DNA from: Brochothrix campestris
Lineage (GTDB): Bacteria; Bacillota; Bacilli; Lactobacillales; Listeriaceae
Length of the DNA stretch: 64,000 nt
Assembly: GCF_046058945.1 (NCBI RefSeq)
Contig: NZ_CP175511.1
Coordinates: 186,001 to 250,000, forward strand
Direction of reading: 5' to 3'
Both the position numbers and the translations under genes were made by a program. The notes under the pieces were generated by a model, which was given only the letters and a program-made list of their open reading frames with translations, was not told the origin of the DNA and ran no database searches. Below are positions 54,366-63,528 of this stretch, one piece after another. How positions within the stretch are numbered: the stretch's first letter is position 1; each line of letters starts with the position of its first letter.

Positions 54366-55490
54366 ATGGAAAATGAACGTAAACGCATTTTAGAATTTGT
54401 AAAGCAGGGTGTCATTACAACGGAAGAAGCCTTGGTTTTATTAGAAAATATGGCGAAAAAAGAAGGGGTTACGACTGCTGAAGAGAAAATGAACAGCAGC
54501 CAGACTGCGAAGCAACAAACCGACAGCAATGAGACAAACACAAGCCAATCGTCACAATGGCAGCAACAAGATAAGACCGTTGAACAGCCAAGTTTGGGCG
54601 ATCAAGTGGGGAGCTTTGTAACTGATGCGTTCAAACAAATTAAAGAAGCAGCAGTTCCCTTTTTAAAACCAGCACGGATGGAACGTGCGTTCGTGTATCA
54701 AAATCCGACTGCCTCAAATATTACCTTGGATGTCTTTAATGGCAATATTACTGTTCGTCAAAGTAAGGATGAGGACCTTCATCTATTTGTTAAAGTGCAA
54801 AACTATCAACCATTAAAACAAGAACATATTGAAACATATTTCTTTGAACAAACGAGTCTTGCTTATGATGCCGATAGTTTCACCTTTAAATCACCATCAA
54901 AAGGCTTGCGTGTCAGTGTTGAAATCGCCTTGCCGGTGACAACATATGACTTAATTTCATTGAAAACATTGAATGGGACGATTGATATCGCTACTTTACG
55001 TTGCAATGATTTATTGGCTAAAACAACCAATGGTAACGTGATCATTGAAGGGTTAGAAGCGACTGATGCTGATATCCAATCAATCAATGGTGAATTACGA
55101 TTGCACGATGGTCAACTCCGTCAACTTGAAATGACCACGGTCAATGGTCCAATTAATTATACTGGCGAATGTAAGCAAGTCGGCTTGCAAACAAAAAACG
55201 GTTCAATTACTGCCCGACTTGAAGGGAACGGTACGGAAGATGCCAACATCAAAACAACTGCGGGTGCGATTAAAGTGAGCTTGCCAAATACAATTGGAAT
55301 TGATGGTGATTTACGTTCTAATTTCGGTAAGATTCAATTGAATTTAGCCGACTTTGATTTATTGCTTGACGAAAAAGATAAGGTGAAGAAACATAAGTTA
55401 TTTACGAAAATGCCGTTATCACCAGGGAATGTTACCTTAGTCTGTGATAGCTCGGCTGGAAATATCCAAATCGAAGAATATCGTTCATAA
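54366..55490 (+). CDS. yvlB: DUF4097 surface-stress protein (YvlB/LiaX-like)
   Basis: 374 residues. The N-terminal helical SHOCT-like segment (RKRILEFVKQGVITTEEALVLLENM, about 4-30) is followed by a Gln/Ser/Thr-rich linker (about 40-75) and a C-terminal beta-solenoid DUF4097 domain with repeated TLNGTIDIATL, TTNGNVIIEGL, SINGELRLHDG-type units. Relatives include Bacillus YvlB and the LiaX protein of Enterococcus, linked to envelope stress and antimicrobial peptide response. Start at ATG 54366 after AAGAGGAGTG. First gene of yvlBCD. Confidence 0.88.
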   Translation: MENERKRILEFVKQGVITTEEALVLLENMAKKEGVTTAEEKMNSSQTAKQQTDSNETNTSQSSQWQQQDKTVEQPSLGDQVGSFVTDAFKQIKEAAVPFLKPARMERAFVYQNPTASNITLDVFNGNITVRQSKDEDLHLFVKVQNYQPLKQEHIETYFFEQTSLAYDADSFTFKSPSKGLRVSVEIALPVTTYDLISLKTLNGTIDIATLRCNDLLAKTTNGNVIIEGLEATDADIQSINGELRLHDGQLRQLEMTTVNGPINYTGECKQVGLQTKNGSITARLEGNGTEDANIKTTAGAIKVSLPNTIGIDGDLRSNFGKIQLNLADFDLLLDEKDKVKKHKLFTKMPLSPGNVTLVCDSSAGNIQIEEYRS

Positions 55491-55504
55491 GGAGAGTGCT
55501 TACA

Positions 55505-55759
55505 ATGAGAAAAAAATTAATGAAATCAAAAACAGATCGTAAGTTAGCCGGAGTTTGTGGAGGTTTAGCCACTTATTTTAATATTGATGCCACGATTGTG
55601 CGTTTGGTTTTCGCCCTTGGTGCGATTCTAGGTTTTGGCTCGCTATTTGTAATATATGTGGTATTATGGTTAGTACTACCTGAAGAAACACCGTCTGATT
55701 ATTACCGTACAACCGCAAAACAAGCAGACGGGGAACAGGTGTCCAATAAAACATGGTAG
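55505..55759 (+). CDS. yvlC: PspC-domain membrane protein (YvlC)
   Basis: 84-residue PspC/LiaY-type protein: KSKTDRKLAGVCGGLATYFNID motif, then one long hydrophobic helix (about 33-58, LVFALGAILGFGSLFVIYVVLWLVLP). Envelope-stress association is known for the family. Start taken at ATG 55505, preceded by AAGGAGAG; a GTG at 55496 overlaps that site. Confidence 0.9.
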   Translation: MRKKLMKSKTDRKLAGVCGGLATYFNIDATIVRLVFALGAILGFGSLFVIYVVLWLVLPEETPSDYYRTTAKQADGEQVSNKTW

Positions 55760-55780
55760 ATGAAAGGAGTGGGTGCAAAG

Positions 55781-56131
55781 ATGAAATTTATTAGTGGCGT
55801 GCTTATTAATGCCGTCTTATTCATCGCCATTGCCGGATTCACTCAAAGTTTTCACGTGGCCTCTATTTGGGTCGCTCTCGGTGCGAGTTTTGTATTAGCC
55901 GTATTGAATGTGTTGCTGAAACCAATCTTATTGATTTTAACGTTGCCGATTAATTTTTTAACGTTAGGATTATTTACGTTTATTATCAATGCGTTTCTAT
56001 TGCAGTTAACCTCGAAAATTATTGGTGGAGATGTCTTTGCCATTGCCTCATTTAGCGTAGCCATTCTAATTGCGATTGTGATGACGCTTGTTAATATGAT
56101 TGTTGGTTCGGCCTTAAAAAAACAAGGATAA
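55781..56131 (+). CDS. yvlD: Phage holin family 4 superfamily membrane protein (YvlD)
   Basis: 116 residues with four transmembrane helices, DUF360/Mycobacterial 4TMS holin-like family. Despite the family name it is a chromosomal yvlBCD component, not a phage gene. ATG 55781 follows AAAGGAGTGG. Confidence 0.88.
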   Translation: MKFISGVLINAVLFIAIAGFTQSFHVASIWVALGASFVLAVLNVLLKPILLILTLPINFLTLGLFTFIINAFLLQLTSKIIGGDVFAIASFSVAILIAIVMTLVNMIVGSALKKQG

Positions 56132-56211
56132 TGTAAACAGGTGAAACAGCTAAACTGAACGTCTTTAAATGAAATCAAAGCCGAATGTAAGAACGCTTAT
56201 ATTAAATCTGG

Positions 56212-56239
56212 CGGACATACGACCTGTATGTCCGTTTTT
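56212..56239 (+). terminator. Rho-independent terminator after yvlD
   Basis: CGGACATAC / GTATGTCCG stem, 5-nt loop, then TTTTT. Confidence 0.88.
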
Positions 56240-56295
56240 ATTGACGTGTCATTAGTCAGAAAGCGGTTAACATGGTAAACTAAAATAAAACTGTG

Positions 56296-56331
56296 AAAGA
56301 GGTGACAAGGTCACAACGATTTTGTTGGACC
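56296..56331 (+). promoter_or_regulatory. hprK leader: distant Shine-Dalgarno and hairpin
   Basis: The only good ribosome site, AAAGAGGTGA (56296-56305), is 33 bases from the ATG at 56339. Between them GGTC(A)CAAC pairs with GTTGGACC (56309-56331), which would bring the site nearer the start. An alternative stem GTGAC-AAG-GTCAC (56302-56314) overlaps the SD and excludes the first. This could be a translational switch. Confidence 0.45.
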
Positions 56332-56338
56332 GTATACT

Positions 56339-57274
56339 ATGATGGAACCAAGTGTAACTGTACAAGCCTTATTCGAGAATATGCATTTTAAATTAGTGAC
56401 TGGTGAAAACGGCTTGAATCGCAAGATAGAAGTGAGTGATCTATCGCGTCCAGGTTTAGAATTGTCAGGTTTTATGAATTACTATCCCGAAGACCGGATT
56501 CAATTATTTGGTATGGCTGAAACCTCATACTTAGAAAGTCTCTCATCTGCAAAGAAACGCGCCCTGTTTGATAAACTTTGTACGCCGCGGACACCGGCAT
56601 TTGTAATCGCCCGTAGTTTGCCAGCCCCGACTGAGTTGCTTGAAATTGCAACAGAACGAGGGATACCAGTACTCAGTTCGAAATTAAAAACAACACGTTT
56701 ATCTGTCTATATTACTAACTTTTTAGAAACTGAATTAGCCCCAATTAAAACAATGCATGGTGTACTCGTTGATATATACGGTATCGGTGTCTTAATCCGT
56801 GGGAAGTCAGGCGTTGGTAAAAGTGAAACAGCTTTGGAGCTTGTGCAACGTGGCCATCGTCTGGTAGCAGATGACTCGGTAGAAATTCGTCAATTAGACG
56901 GGATTACTTTAATTGGTCGTTCACCTAAATTAATTGAGCATTTACTCGAAATTAGAGGACTTGGCATTGTCAATGTCATGGATCTTTTCGGTGCTGGTTC
57001 AGTTCGGCCAGATAAAAAGATTTCGTTAGTTATTGATTTAGAGTTATGGGATGCAGAAAAACAATACGATCGTGTCGGTTTAGAAGAATTGACAACGGCT
57101 ATTTGTGACGTCCAGGTTCCTAAAATTACAGTGCCGGTTCGCCCAGGTCGTAACTTAGCGGTTATTATCGAAGTCGCATGTATGAACTTTCGTTTGAAAC
57201 AATTAGGTAATAATGCGGCGCAAACATTTAATGAAAACTTGACCCGCGAAATAAAAAATAAAACGAACAACTAA
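56339..57274 (+). CDS. hprK: HPr kinase/phosphorylase
   Basis: Phosphorylates HPr on Ser46 in response to glycolytic metabolites and reverses it, the central signal for CcpA carbon catabolite repression. The 311 residues have Walker A GKSGVGKSETALE near residue 155, the HPrK signature IRGLGIVNVMDLFGAGSVR and C-terminal VPVRPGRNLAVIIEVA. ATG 56339 or 56342; a stop codon at 56303 excludes a longer form. Confidence 0.96.
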   Translation: MMEPSVTVQALFENMHFKLVTGENGLNRKIEVSDLSRPGLELSGFMNYYPEDRIQLFGMAETSYLESLSSAKKRALFDKLCTPRTPAFVIARSLPAPTELLEIATERGIPVLSSKLKTTRLSVYITNFLETELAPIKTMHGVLVDIYGIGVLIRGKSGVGKSETALELVQRGHRLVADDSVEIRQLDGITLIGRSPKLIEHLLEIRGLGIVNVMDLFGAGSVRPDKKISLVIDLELWDAEKQYDRVGLEELTTAICDVQVPKITVPVRPGRNLAVIIEVACMNFRLKQLGNNAAQTFNENLTREIKNKTNN

Positions 57275-57285
57275 GAGGTGGAATT

Positions 57286-58098
57286 ATGACAGAAGCACTC
57301 AATCCGATTGCTTTTCAACTCGGTGGCTTGGCCATTCATTGGTATGGCATTATTATTGCGTCGGCTGTCGCTATTTCATTTGTCATCACGGTGCCAGAAG
57401 CAAAAAAACAAGCGTTTAACTTTGATTATTTTATTGATTTACTCATTTGGGCGATTCCATTAGCGATTGTCTCAGCTCGTATATATTACGTGGCCTTTGA
57501 ATGGTCGTATTACGGTGCGCACCCAAGTGAAATCATTAAAATTTGGGAAGGTGGCATCGCCATCTATGGCGCCTTGATTGGTGCAATTGTGACGACGCTC
57601 ATCTTCACACGATTGAAGCATATTTCTTTTTGGCAAGTGGTTGATATTGCCGCGCCAGCCTTGATTATTGCACAAGCAATTGGTCGCTGGGGCAATTTTA
57701 TGAATCAAGAAGCATATGGCGAAGCGGTTAGTCGTTCCTTTTTAGAAGGTCTCCATTTACCCGCGTTTATCATTAATCAAATGAACATCGATGGTGTTTA
57801 TCATCAGCCGACGTTTTTATATGAATCACTCTGGAACATTGTCGGTTTCATAGTCTTGCTCCTTATTCGTCGCAGACTGCCGTTGAAGCGTGGCGAAGTG
57901 TTCTTAAGCTATGTCATCTGGTATTCGTTCGGTCGCTTTTTTATCGAAGGTATGCGAACCGATAGCTTAATGTTGAGTTTAGTAGGAGTTAACATTCGTA
58001 TTTCGCAACTATTGGCGCTTATTTTGGTGGTTGGCTGTATCGGTTTATGGGTGTATCGTCGCTTAACGACAAAGCATTTACCTTATTATCGCAATTAA
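57286..58098 (+). CDS. lgt: Prolipoprotein diacylglyceryl transferase
   Basis: Transfers diacylglycerol from phosphatidylglycerol to the lipobox cysteine of prelipoproteins. The 270-residue polytopic protein has the family signature GRWGNFMNQEAYGEAV, the HWYG motif near the N-terminus and GRFFIEGMRTD. AAGAGGTGG precedes the ATG. Adjacent to hprK, as in Bacilli generally. Confidence 0.96.
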   Translation: MTEALNPIAFQLGGLAIHWYGIIIASAVAISFVITVPEAKKQAFNFDYFIDLLIWAIPLAIVSARIYYVAFEWSYYGAHPSEIIKIWEGGIAIYGALIGAIVTTLIFTRLKHISFWQVVDIAAPALIIAQAIGRWGNFMNQEAYGEAVSRSFLEGLHLPAFIINQMNIDGVYHQPTFLYESLWNIVGFIVLLLIRRRLPLKRGEVFLSYVIWYSFGRFFIEGMRTDSLMLSLVGVNIRISQLLALILVVGCIGLWVYRRLTTKHLPYYRN

Positions 58099-58101
58099 CT
58101 G

Positions 58102-58144
58102 GAACAGCCTGGTGGATTTTCATTGCCAGGCTGTTTCGTTTTTG
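58102..58144 (+). terminator. Rho-independent terminator after lgt
   Basis: AACAGCCTGG / CCAGGCTGTT perfect 10-bp stem, 13-nt loop, T-rich tail. Confidence 0.88.
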
Positions 58145-58232
58145 AAACTGCCTATTTACGTTTGATGGACTGAAACGAAGGGTAAAATATGATATACTTA
58201 CGTACGGAAAAACAATCGAAAGGAGTGCAGAT

Positions 58233-59750
58233 ATGCCTGATTCAAAATCAACGCAACTTTATTTTTTGCATCCCACACCAGAATTGTATTTTACAAAAGG
58301 GACAAAAGCATTTGAAGCAAATGATTTACCAGCAGCAATTAAATATTTGACGAGAGCAATGGGACTTGCACCTGAAAACACGTTGATCATTTGTCAGTTG
58401 GCAATCTGTTACACCGAACAAGCCGATTATGAACAATCAAACGAGTTATTAAATCGCGCCTTGAAGTTAGACTATAAACCATACTTTTATTATTTTATGG
58501 CGAATAACTATGCCTACTTAGCTAATTTCAAACAAGCGATTTATTATTCGAGACGCTATTTACAAGCAAAGCCACGTGGTGAATATGCAGCTGTTGCACG
58601 TGAACTTTTACGGGTGTTGGAAGAACGGTTTGAGGCCGAAAAAGAAGTTGAAGCCGTTAAGCCGCTTGTGCGTGAGCGCACACCACTTGAACTAGCGCAA
58701 CAACAGGTGATTGAAACGGTCGATGGCTATTTGCGTGATGGGTATGTCACTAAAGCTATCCGCTACTTAGAACAAGCGAGATTGACCGATGACCTTCCAA
58801 TCTATGCAATCGAGTTAAGTGTCTTATACAATCGTCAAAATCGGAAAAATGATGCGAAACAGTTATTGAATCAAATTGAGTCACAGTATGAAGGTCATTA
58901 TTTAGCACGTTGTCAGCGGGCGGTTTCGGCATACTACGAAGGTCAGTGGGACTTATTTAAGACGTATGCAACCGAGTTAGCGACAGTCTATCCGTTCACC
59001 AGTCATGAACAGCTTGAAGGTGCGATTGTTAAAACGTTGGCACGCGACTATGCGGGTGCTTTAGCGATGTTTACAAAATTAAATGAAGCGACCGGCTCAC
59101 ATCGGAAATTTTACTTTTATGCATCCAAGGCCGCCTATTATCAAGGGAACGAACCATTATCGAACTATTATTGGCAACAGTTTGGTAACTATGATTATGA
59201 AGAACCTTATGCCAATATTTGGTTAACACATTCCCAAAATGAGGCAGTTCATGCCGATGAAGAACAAATGTTGCTTGGCCTGCAAAGTGACAATCAAGTT
59301 GAACGTCTATGTGGCTTACTACAGTTAACGCAATCGACCAATAAGATCGAATATATGCATTTTTCACTGCATTTTAGTCCGAATCAATTCAATGATTTGG
59401 AAAGAGGTTTTTGTACAACACCAACGACTGCTAAAGGAGAACAACCGTCGTTAGCCGTTGCTAACGGTCAGTTTTCTTTGGCGACTGCGTCTGAACTGAT
59501 ACGAATCGGTTATAACGTTACACGTGAAACATTACCGTTGTATCGACGACTCTTTGCTTATGTTAATGATCAAACCGTACATAAAAGTCATTGTGATACA
59601 GTGGAACAACCGCTCTTACTAGCGGCGTTGCTTTATCAGTATAATCAAGCAACAGCTCAGAAAGTAACGAAGCGAGCATTAATGCAACAGTTCGGGGTCT
59701 CGCAAAGCCAATTGAATAAATTTATTAAGAAAACACAAGCATATTGTTAG
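58233..59750 (+). CDS. Tetratricopeptide repeat protein (YvcD-like)
   Basis: 505-residue soluble protein with TPR motifs in the N-terminal third (FTKGTKAFEANDLPAAIKYLTRAM; LAICYTEQADYEQSNELLNRAL; YYFMANNYAYLANFKQAIYYSR) and more helical repeats to about residue 330. A C-terminal ~60-residue segment ends in a helix-turn-helix-like ALMQQFGVSQSQLNKFIKK. Position before trxB matches the yvcD gene of Bacillus. Function unknown. Confidence 0.8.
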   Translation: MPDSKSTQLYFLHPTPELYFTKGTKAFEANDLPAAIKYLTRAMGLAPENTLIICQLAICYTEQADYEQSNELLNRALKLDYKPYFYYFMANNYAYLANFKQAIYYSRRYLQAKPRGEYAAVARELLRVLEERFEAEKEVEAVKPLVRERTPLELAQQQVIETVDGYLRDGYVTKAIRYLEQARLTDDLPIYAIELSVLYNRQNRKNDAKQLLNQIESQYEGHYLARCQRAVSAYYEGQWDLFKTYATELATVYPFTSHEQLEGAIVKTLARDYAGALAMFTKLNEATGSHRKFYFYASKAAYYQGNEPLSNYYWQQFGNYDYEEPYANIWLTHSQNEAVHADEEQMLLGLQSDNQVERLCGLLQLTQSTNKIEYMHFSLHFSPNQFNDLERGFCTTPTTAKGEQPSLAVANGQFSLATASELIRIGYNVTRETLPLYRRLFAYVNDQTVHKSHCDTVEQPLLLAALLYQYNQATAQKVTKRALMQQFGVSQSQLNKFIKKTQAYC

Positions 59751-59806
59751 ACGGCAATAGCTGAAGTATTTAGTATAGAGATATGAATACCAAGAGGAGG
59801 ATGACA

Positions 59807-60763
59807 ATGTCAACCGAAGAGAAGATTTATGACGTTATTATAATAGGAGCGGGTCCTGCCGGAATGGCAGCTGCACTTTATGCATCGCGCTCAGAATTGA
59901 GCACATTAATGATTGAACGCGGCGTGCCTGGTGGGCAAATGGTCAATACAGCCGAAGTTGAAAACTACCCAGGCTTTGATAATATTACGGGACCTGATTT
60001 ATCAGTTAAGATGATGGAAGGCGCGAAACAATTTGGCGCTGAATATGCTTATGGTGATATTAAAGGGATTGAAGATCATGATACGTATAAAATTGTCACT
60101 GCTGGTAAAAAAAGTTACACTGCGCGAGCGGTTGTGATTGCCACAGGAGCGGAGCATCGTAAAGTTGCTGTTGAGGGCGAAGACGCGTATAGCGGTCGCG
60201 GTGTTTCATATTGCGCAGTCTGTGATGGTGCCTTCTTTAAAAACCAAGAATTGATTGTCATTGGTGGGGGCGACTCAGCTGTTGAAGAAGGGACTTACTT
60301 AACACGTTTTGCCGATAAAGTAACGATTGTTCATCGTCGTGATAAGTTACGTGCAACACCGTTAATTCAAAAGCGTGCATTTGATAATGAAAAAGTCGAT
60401 TTCATTTGGAATCATACGATTAAAGCAATCAAAGGCGATGACAAAAAAGTCGGGTCAGTCGTGTTAGAAAATACGGTTGATGGTTCAACCCAAGAAATAG
60501 CGGCATCGGGTGTGTTTGTTTATGTCGGTATTATTCCGCTGACAGAACCATTTAAAGATCTCGGCATTTTAAATGAAGAAGGCTATATTAAAACAAACCG
60601 TAACATGGAAACAAGTATTCCGGGTATCTTTGCTGCTGGCGATGTGCGCGACACAAACTTACGTCAAATTGTAACAGCTGCAGCAGATGGTGGGATTGCT
60701 GGTCAATTTGTACTGAAATATTTAGAAGACTTAGAAGAACGTGAAGCGGCTGAAACTAAATAA
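59807..60763 (+). CDS. trxB: Thioredoxin reductase
   Basis: NADPH-dependent FAD enzyme that reduces thioredoxin. The 318-residue protein has the FAD-binding IIGAGPAGMAAALYASR, the redox CAVC pair (C136/C139 in YCAVCDGAFF), the NADPH loop IGGGDSAVEEGTYL and C-terminal FAAGDVRDTNLRQ. ATG 59807 is chosen, 7 bases after GAGGAGG; ATGs at 59783 and 59801 are less well placed. Confidence 0.96.
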   Translation: MSTEEKIYDVIIIGAGPAGMAAALYASRSELSTLMIERGVPGGQMVNTAEVENYPGFDNITGPDLSVKMMEGAKQFGAEYAYGDIKGIEDHDTYKIVTAGKKSYTARAVVIATGAEHRKVAVEGEDAYSGRGVSYCAVCDGAFFKNQELIVIGGGDSAVEEGTYLTRFADKVTIVHRRDKLRATPLIQKRAFDNEKVDFIWNHTIKAIKGDDKKVGSVVLENTVDGSTQEIAASGVFVYVGIIPLTEPFKDLGILNEEGYIKTNRNMETSIPGIFAAGDVRDTNLRQIVTAAADGGIAGQFVLKYLEDLEEREAAETK

Positions 60764-60771
60764 GTGCTTAC

Positions 60772-60817
60772 AAAAAACAGGTCATCGTCCATCAACAGAC
60801 GATGACCTGTTTTTTTG
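60772..60817. terminator. Strong terminator after trxB
   Basis: AAAAAACAGGTCATCGTC / GACGATGACCTGTTTTTT stem with an 8-base loop, flanked by A and T tracts so it can act on both strands. Confidence 0.93.
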
Positions 60818-60827
60818 ACCATTTTTA

Positions 60828-60856
60828 CTTACAGTTAGCTCTTTATGTGGTATGAT
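60828..60856 (+). promoter_or_regulatory. Predicted sigma-A promoter of yvcK-whiA
   Basis: CTTACA (60828-60833), 17-bp spacer, TATGAT (60851-60856). The leader to the yvcK ATG is about 55 bases and has only a weak ribosome site (GAGAGCATGG). Confidence 0.5.
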
Positions 60857-60915
60857 ATTAAACGGAGCCGGGTGTGTCATTTTACAATAAAAAGATGAGA
60901 GCATGGTGCGTATAA

Positions 60916-61869
60916 ATGAGAAAAAGACGAATTGTTATTATTGGTGGCGGGACAGGATTGCCAGTTATTTTAAGAGGGTTACGCCAACATTATTTAGATA
61001 TTACAGCCGTTATTACTGTCGGTGATGATGGTGGTAGCTCAGGTAAAATTAGAAAGCAAATTGATGTTATTCCGCCTGGCGATATTCGTAACGCCTTGTC
61101 TGCTTTATCAGAAAGTGAGAGCAGTATTGCCCGTGTCTTTCAATATCGTTTCCAAAATGATGGTGAGCTAAAAGGACATGTGGTAGGGAACTTACTATTA
61201 GCAGCGTTAACCGATATGCATGGGGATGCGCTCGAGGCGATTGCTGATTTGAGCAATATTTTAAACGTAAAAGGGGTTGTGTTACCAGCAACGACGATTC
61301 CATTACAATTGCAAGCAGAAATGGCCGATGGCTCAATTGTCTTAGGTGAGTCCAATATTCCAAAAGTGCGGTTACCGATTAAAAAATTGGAGATTGTGCC
61401 TGACGACGCCCGGGCATCACAACGGGTAGTAGCTGCGATTAAAGAAGCGGATCTAATTGCTTTTGGTCCAGGTAGTCTGTATACGAGTATTTTACCGAAT
61501 TTACTGGTGCATGATATAGCAGAGGCAGTTGTTGCGTCGCGAGCAAAAAAAGTATATGTTTGTAACATTTTGACTCAGTTAGGCGAAACCGAAGGGTTTA
61601 GCGATGCGGATCACGTACGGGTTTTACACGAGCATGTCGGAGCGAAATTTATCGATCGTATGTTAGTGAATGAAAAGAAAGTGGCACCTGCCCTTATTCA
61701 TCCTGACGGAGTAAACCAGGTTATGACAGATTTAAAAGGGATGCAAGAGCAAGAAGTTGAACCGTTGTACGATAATTATCTTGACACATCGGATGGTTTT
61801 GTCCGACATGACGCCAGTTTAGTGGTTGAAAAATTAATTGCTCTGATTGATAAAAGCCGTCATTCATAA
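60916..61869 (+). CDS. yvcK: YvcK/GlmR family gluconeogenesis and envelope factor
   Basis: 317-residue CofD-like UDP-sugar-binding protein that in Bacillus binds UDP-GlcNAc and stimulates GlmS. Motifs: IVIIGGGTGLPVILRGL, TVGDDGGSSGKIRKQ, PPGDIRNAL, GHVVGNLLLAALTD and IAFGPGSLYTSILPNLL. It is not a phospho-lactate transferase despite the fold. The rapZ/yvcJ gene that normally sits just upstream is absent; whiA follows after 14 bp. Confidence 0.95.
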   Translation: MRKRRIVIIGGGTGLPVILRGLRQHYLDITAVITVGDDGGSSGKIRKQIDVIPPGDIRNALSALSESESSIARVFQYRFQNDGELKGHVVGNLLLAALTDMHGDALEAIADLSNILNVKGVVLPATTIPLQLQAEMADGSIVLGESNIPKVRLPIKKLEIVPDDARASQRVVAAIKEADLIAFGPGSLYTSILPNLLVHDIAEAVVASRAKKVYVCNILTQLGETEGFSDADHVRVLHEHVGAKFIDRMLVNEKKVAPALIHPDGVNQVMTDLKGMQEQEVEPLYDNYLDTSDGFVRHDASLVVEKLIALIDKSRHS

Positions 61870-61883
61870 GGAGGGAAAGAACG

Positions 61884-62843
61884 ATGTCTTTTGCATCAGA
61901 TACAAAAAAAGAAATCACCCAGTTGAGCGTTTCTAATGAAGAAGCGCGAGCGGAGTTGTCTGCGATTATTCGAATGAATGGGACGTTGGCGATTGCAAAT
62001 GGCATGAGTGTCGTGAATGTGCAGACACAAAATGCGGCGATTGCACGACGGATCTATTCGTTGCTTAAACAAGTCTACAATTTACCGATTGAATTATTAG
62101 TCCGTAAAAAAATGCAATTGAAGAAAAACAATGTGTACTTAGTCCGTTTGAAAGTTAATGCAGCGAAAGTATTGGAAGACCTTGAAATTACGAAAGGTAG
62201 TTTTATGTTCTCCGATGAGTTGCCACACTTTTTAAACGGTAATTCGTTATATGAGCGGTCTTATTTACGTGGTGCTTTTTTGGCAAGTGGGTCGGTTAAT
62301 AATCCCGATAAGACCTCGTATCATATGGAAATCATGACCTTGTATAAAGAGCATGGTGAAGCTTTACGAGACTTATTGAATCATTTTGATGTCAACGCCC
62401 GTATTTTAAGCCGTAAAAAGGGCTACATCGTTTATTTGAAAGAGGCCGAAAAAATTACGGACTTCCTCAATTTAATTGGAGCCCATGTGGCGCTAATGCG
62501 GTTTGAAGATGTCCGCATTTTACGAGATATGCGCAACTCAGTCAATCGTTTAGTCAACTGTGAAACAGCCAATCTAAATAAAACGATTAGTGCGGCTGTT
62601 CGACAAATAGATAATATTAAATACATTGCCAACACGGTAACGGTGGAAGCTCTGCCAGATAAATTACGAGAAATTGCCTTACTCCGTGTCAAATATCCGG
62701 ATGTATCATTGGCGGAATTAGGTGACATGTTATCAACGGGTCCAATTAGTAAGTCGGGCATTAATCACCGCCTACGAAAACTTGATCAAATTGCAAATCG
62801 TCTGAAAGCGGGCGAAGAATTAAAAGATATTGTATTCAAGTAA
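61884..62843 (+). CDS. whiA: DNA-binding protein WhiA
   Basis: 319 residues: N-terminal homing-endonuclease-like LAGLIDADG fold lacking a catalytic role (EEARAELSAIIRMNGTL; RGAFLASGSVNNPDKTSYHMEI) and a C-terminal helix-turn-helix (LREIALLRVKYPDVSLAELGDML...SKSGINHRLRKLDQIA). Affects cell division and chromosome segregation in Bacillus. Preceded by AAGGAGGG. crh does not follow. Confidence 0.95.
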   Translation: MSFASDTKKEITQLSVSNEEARAELSAIIRMNGTLAIANGMSVVNVQTQNAAIARRIYSLLKQVYNLPIELLVRKKMQLKKNNVYLVRLKVNAAKVLEDLEITKGSFMFSDELPHFLNGNSLYERSYLRGAFLASGSVNNPDKTSYHMEIMTLYKEHGEALRDLLNHFDVNARILSRKKGYIVYLKEAEKITDFLNLIGAHVALMRFEDVRILRDMRNSVNRLVNCETANLNKTISAAVRQIDNIKYIANTVTVEALPDKLREIALLRVKYPDVSLAELGDMLSTGPISKSGINHRLRKLDQIANRLKAGEELKDIVFK

Positions 62844-62857
62844 AACGGAGGTGCCAG

Positions 62858-63415
62858 ATGTTTAACAATCAGAAGATATTACCAGCGGTGAGAACGATGA
62901 AAGAATTTGATCGGATGCTCAAAACATCATTTGAGTACGGCGTTATTTTAAATGTTCATATTAACATGCTCGCAAGTCTGGTTGACTATGCGAATCGTTC
63001 AGGCAAAAAGATGTTTTTACATGCTGACTTAGTGAGCGGTCTTAAAACCGATGAGGCAGGAACAGAATTTCTCTGTCAAACGATTAAACCGTATGGTATT
63101 ATTTCAACAAAAGGCAGTGTTGTTACTACCGCAAAACAAAAAGGGGTGGTCGCAACCCAACGCGCGTTCATTCTCGACTCAAGTGCCTTGGAACGAAGCA
63201 TTAATATTATAAGCAAGACGAACCCTGATTATGTTGAAGTGCTCCCTGGTGTGATTCCGAAGGTAATTCGAACTGTAGTCGAACAAACGGGTAAACCTGT
63301 TTTTGCAGGAGGGCTGATTGATACAGCCGAAGAAGTTGAGGCAGCATTAGCCGCGGGAGCATCGGCTATTACAACTTCTAATTATAAATTATGGGATTTA
63401 TATGATAAAAAGTAA
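62858..63415 (+). CDS. glpP: Glycerol uptake operon antiterminator GlpP
   Basis: 185-residue TIM-barrel-like RNA-binding regulator. In Bacillus GlpP with glycerol-3-phosphate prevents termination in glp leaders. Motifs: ILPAVRTMKEFDRML, MFLHADLVSGLKTDEAG, GIISTKG, VEVLPGVIPKVI and GGLIDTAEEVEAAL. A matching leader terminator lies before the next gene. Confidence 0.94.
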   Translation: MFNNQKILPAVRTMKEFDRMLKTSFEYGVILNVHINMLASLVDYANRSGKKMFLHADLVSGLKTDEAGTEFLCQTIKPYGIISTKGSVVTTAKQKGVVATQRAFILDSSALERSINIISKTNPDYVEVLPGVIPKVIRTVVEQTGKPVFAGGLIDTAEEVEAALAAGASAITTSNYKLWDLYDKK

Positions 63416-63463
63416 CTATTTATAAAAAAATCCGCTTTTGTGACAGAAATTTGTCAGAAACGA

Positions 63464-63492
63464 TTGACAACGCTTACATGCTGTTTTATACT
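63464..63492 (+). promoter_or_regulatory. glpF promoter overlapped by a cre-like site
   Basis: TTGACA (63464-63469), 17-bp spacer, TATACT (63487-63492), a near-ideal sigma-A promoter. TGACAACGCTTACA (63465-63478) matches the CcpA cre consensus TGWAARCGYTWNCW at all but one position, so CcpA would block the -35. Confidence 0.75.
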
Positions 63493-63528
63493 AAGGTTAA
63501 GTTAATGGAAACGTGATGAGACGATGAG

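Noticed and set aside
55781..56131. Holin-family protein as evidence of prophage
   Set aside because: It is the yvlD member of the yvlBCD cluster, with no other phage genes around.
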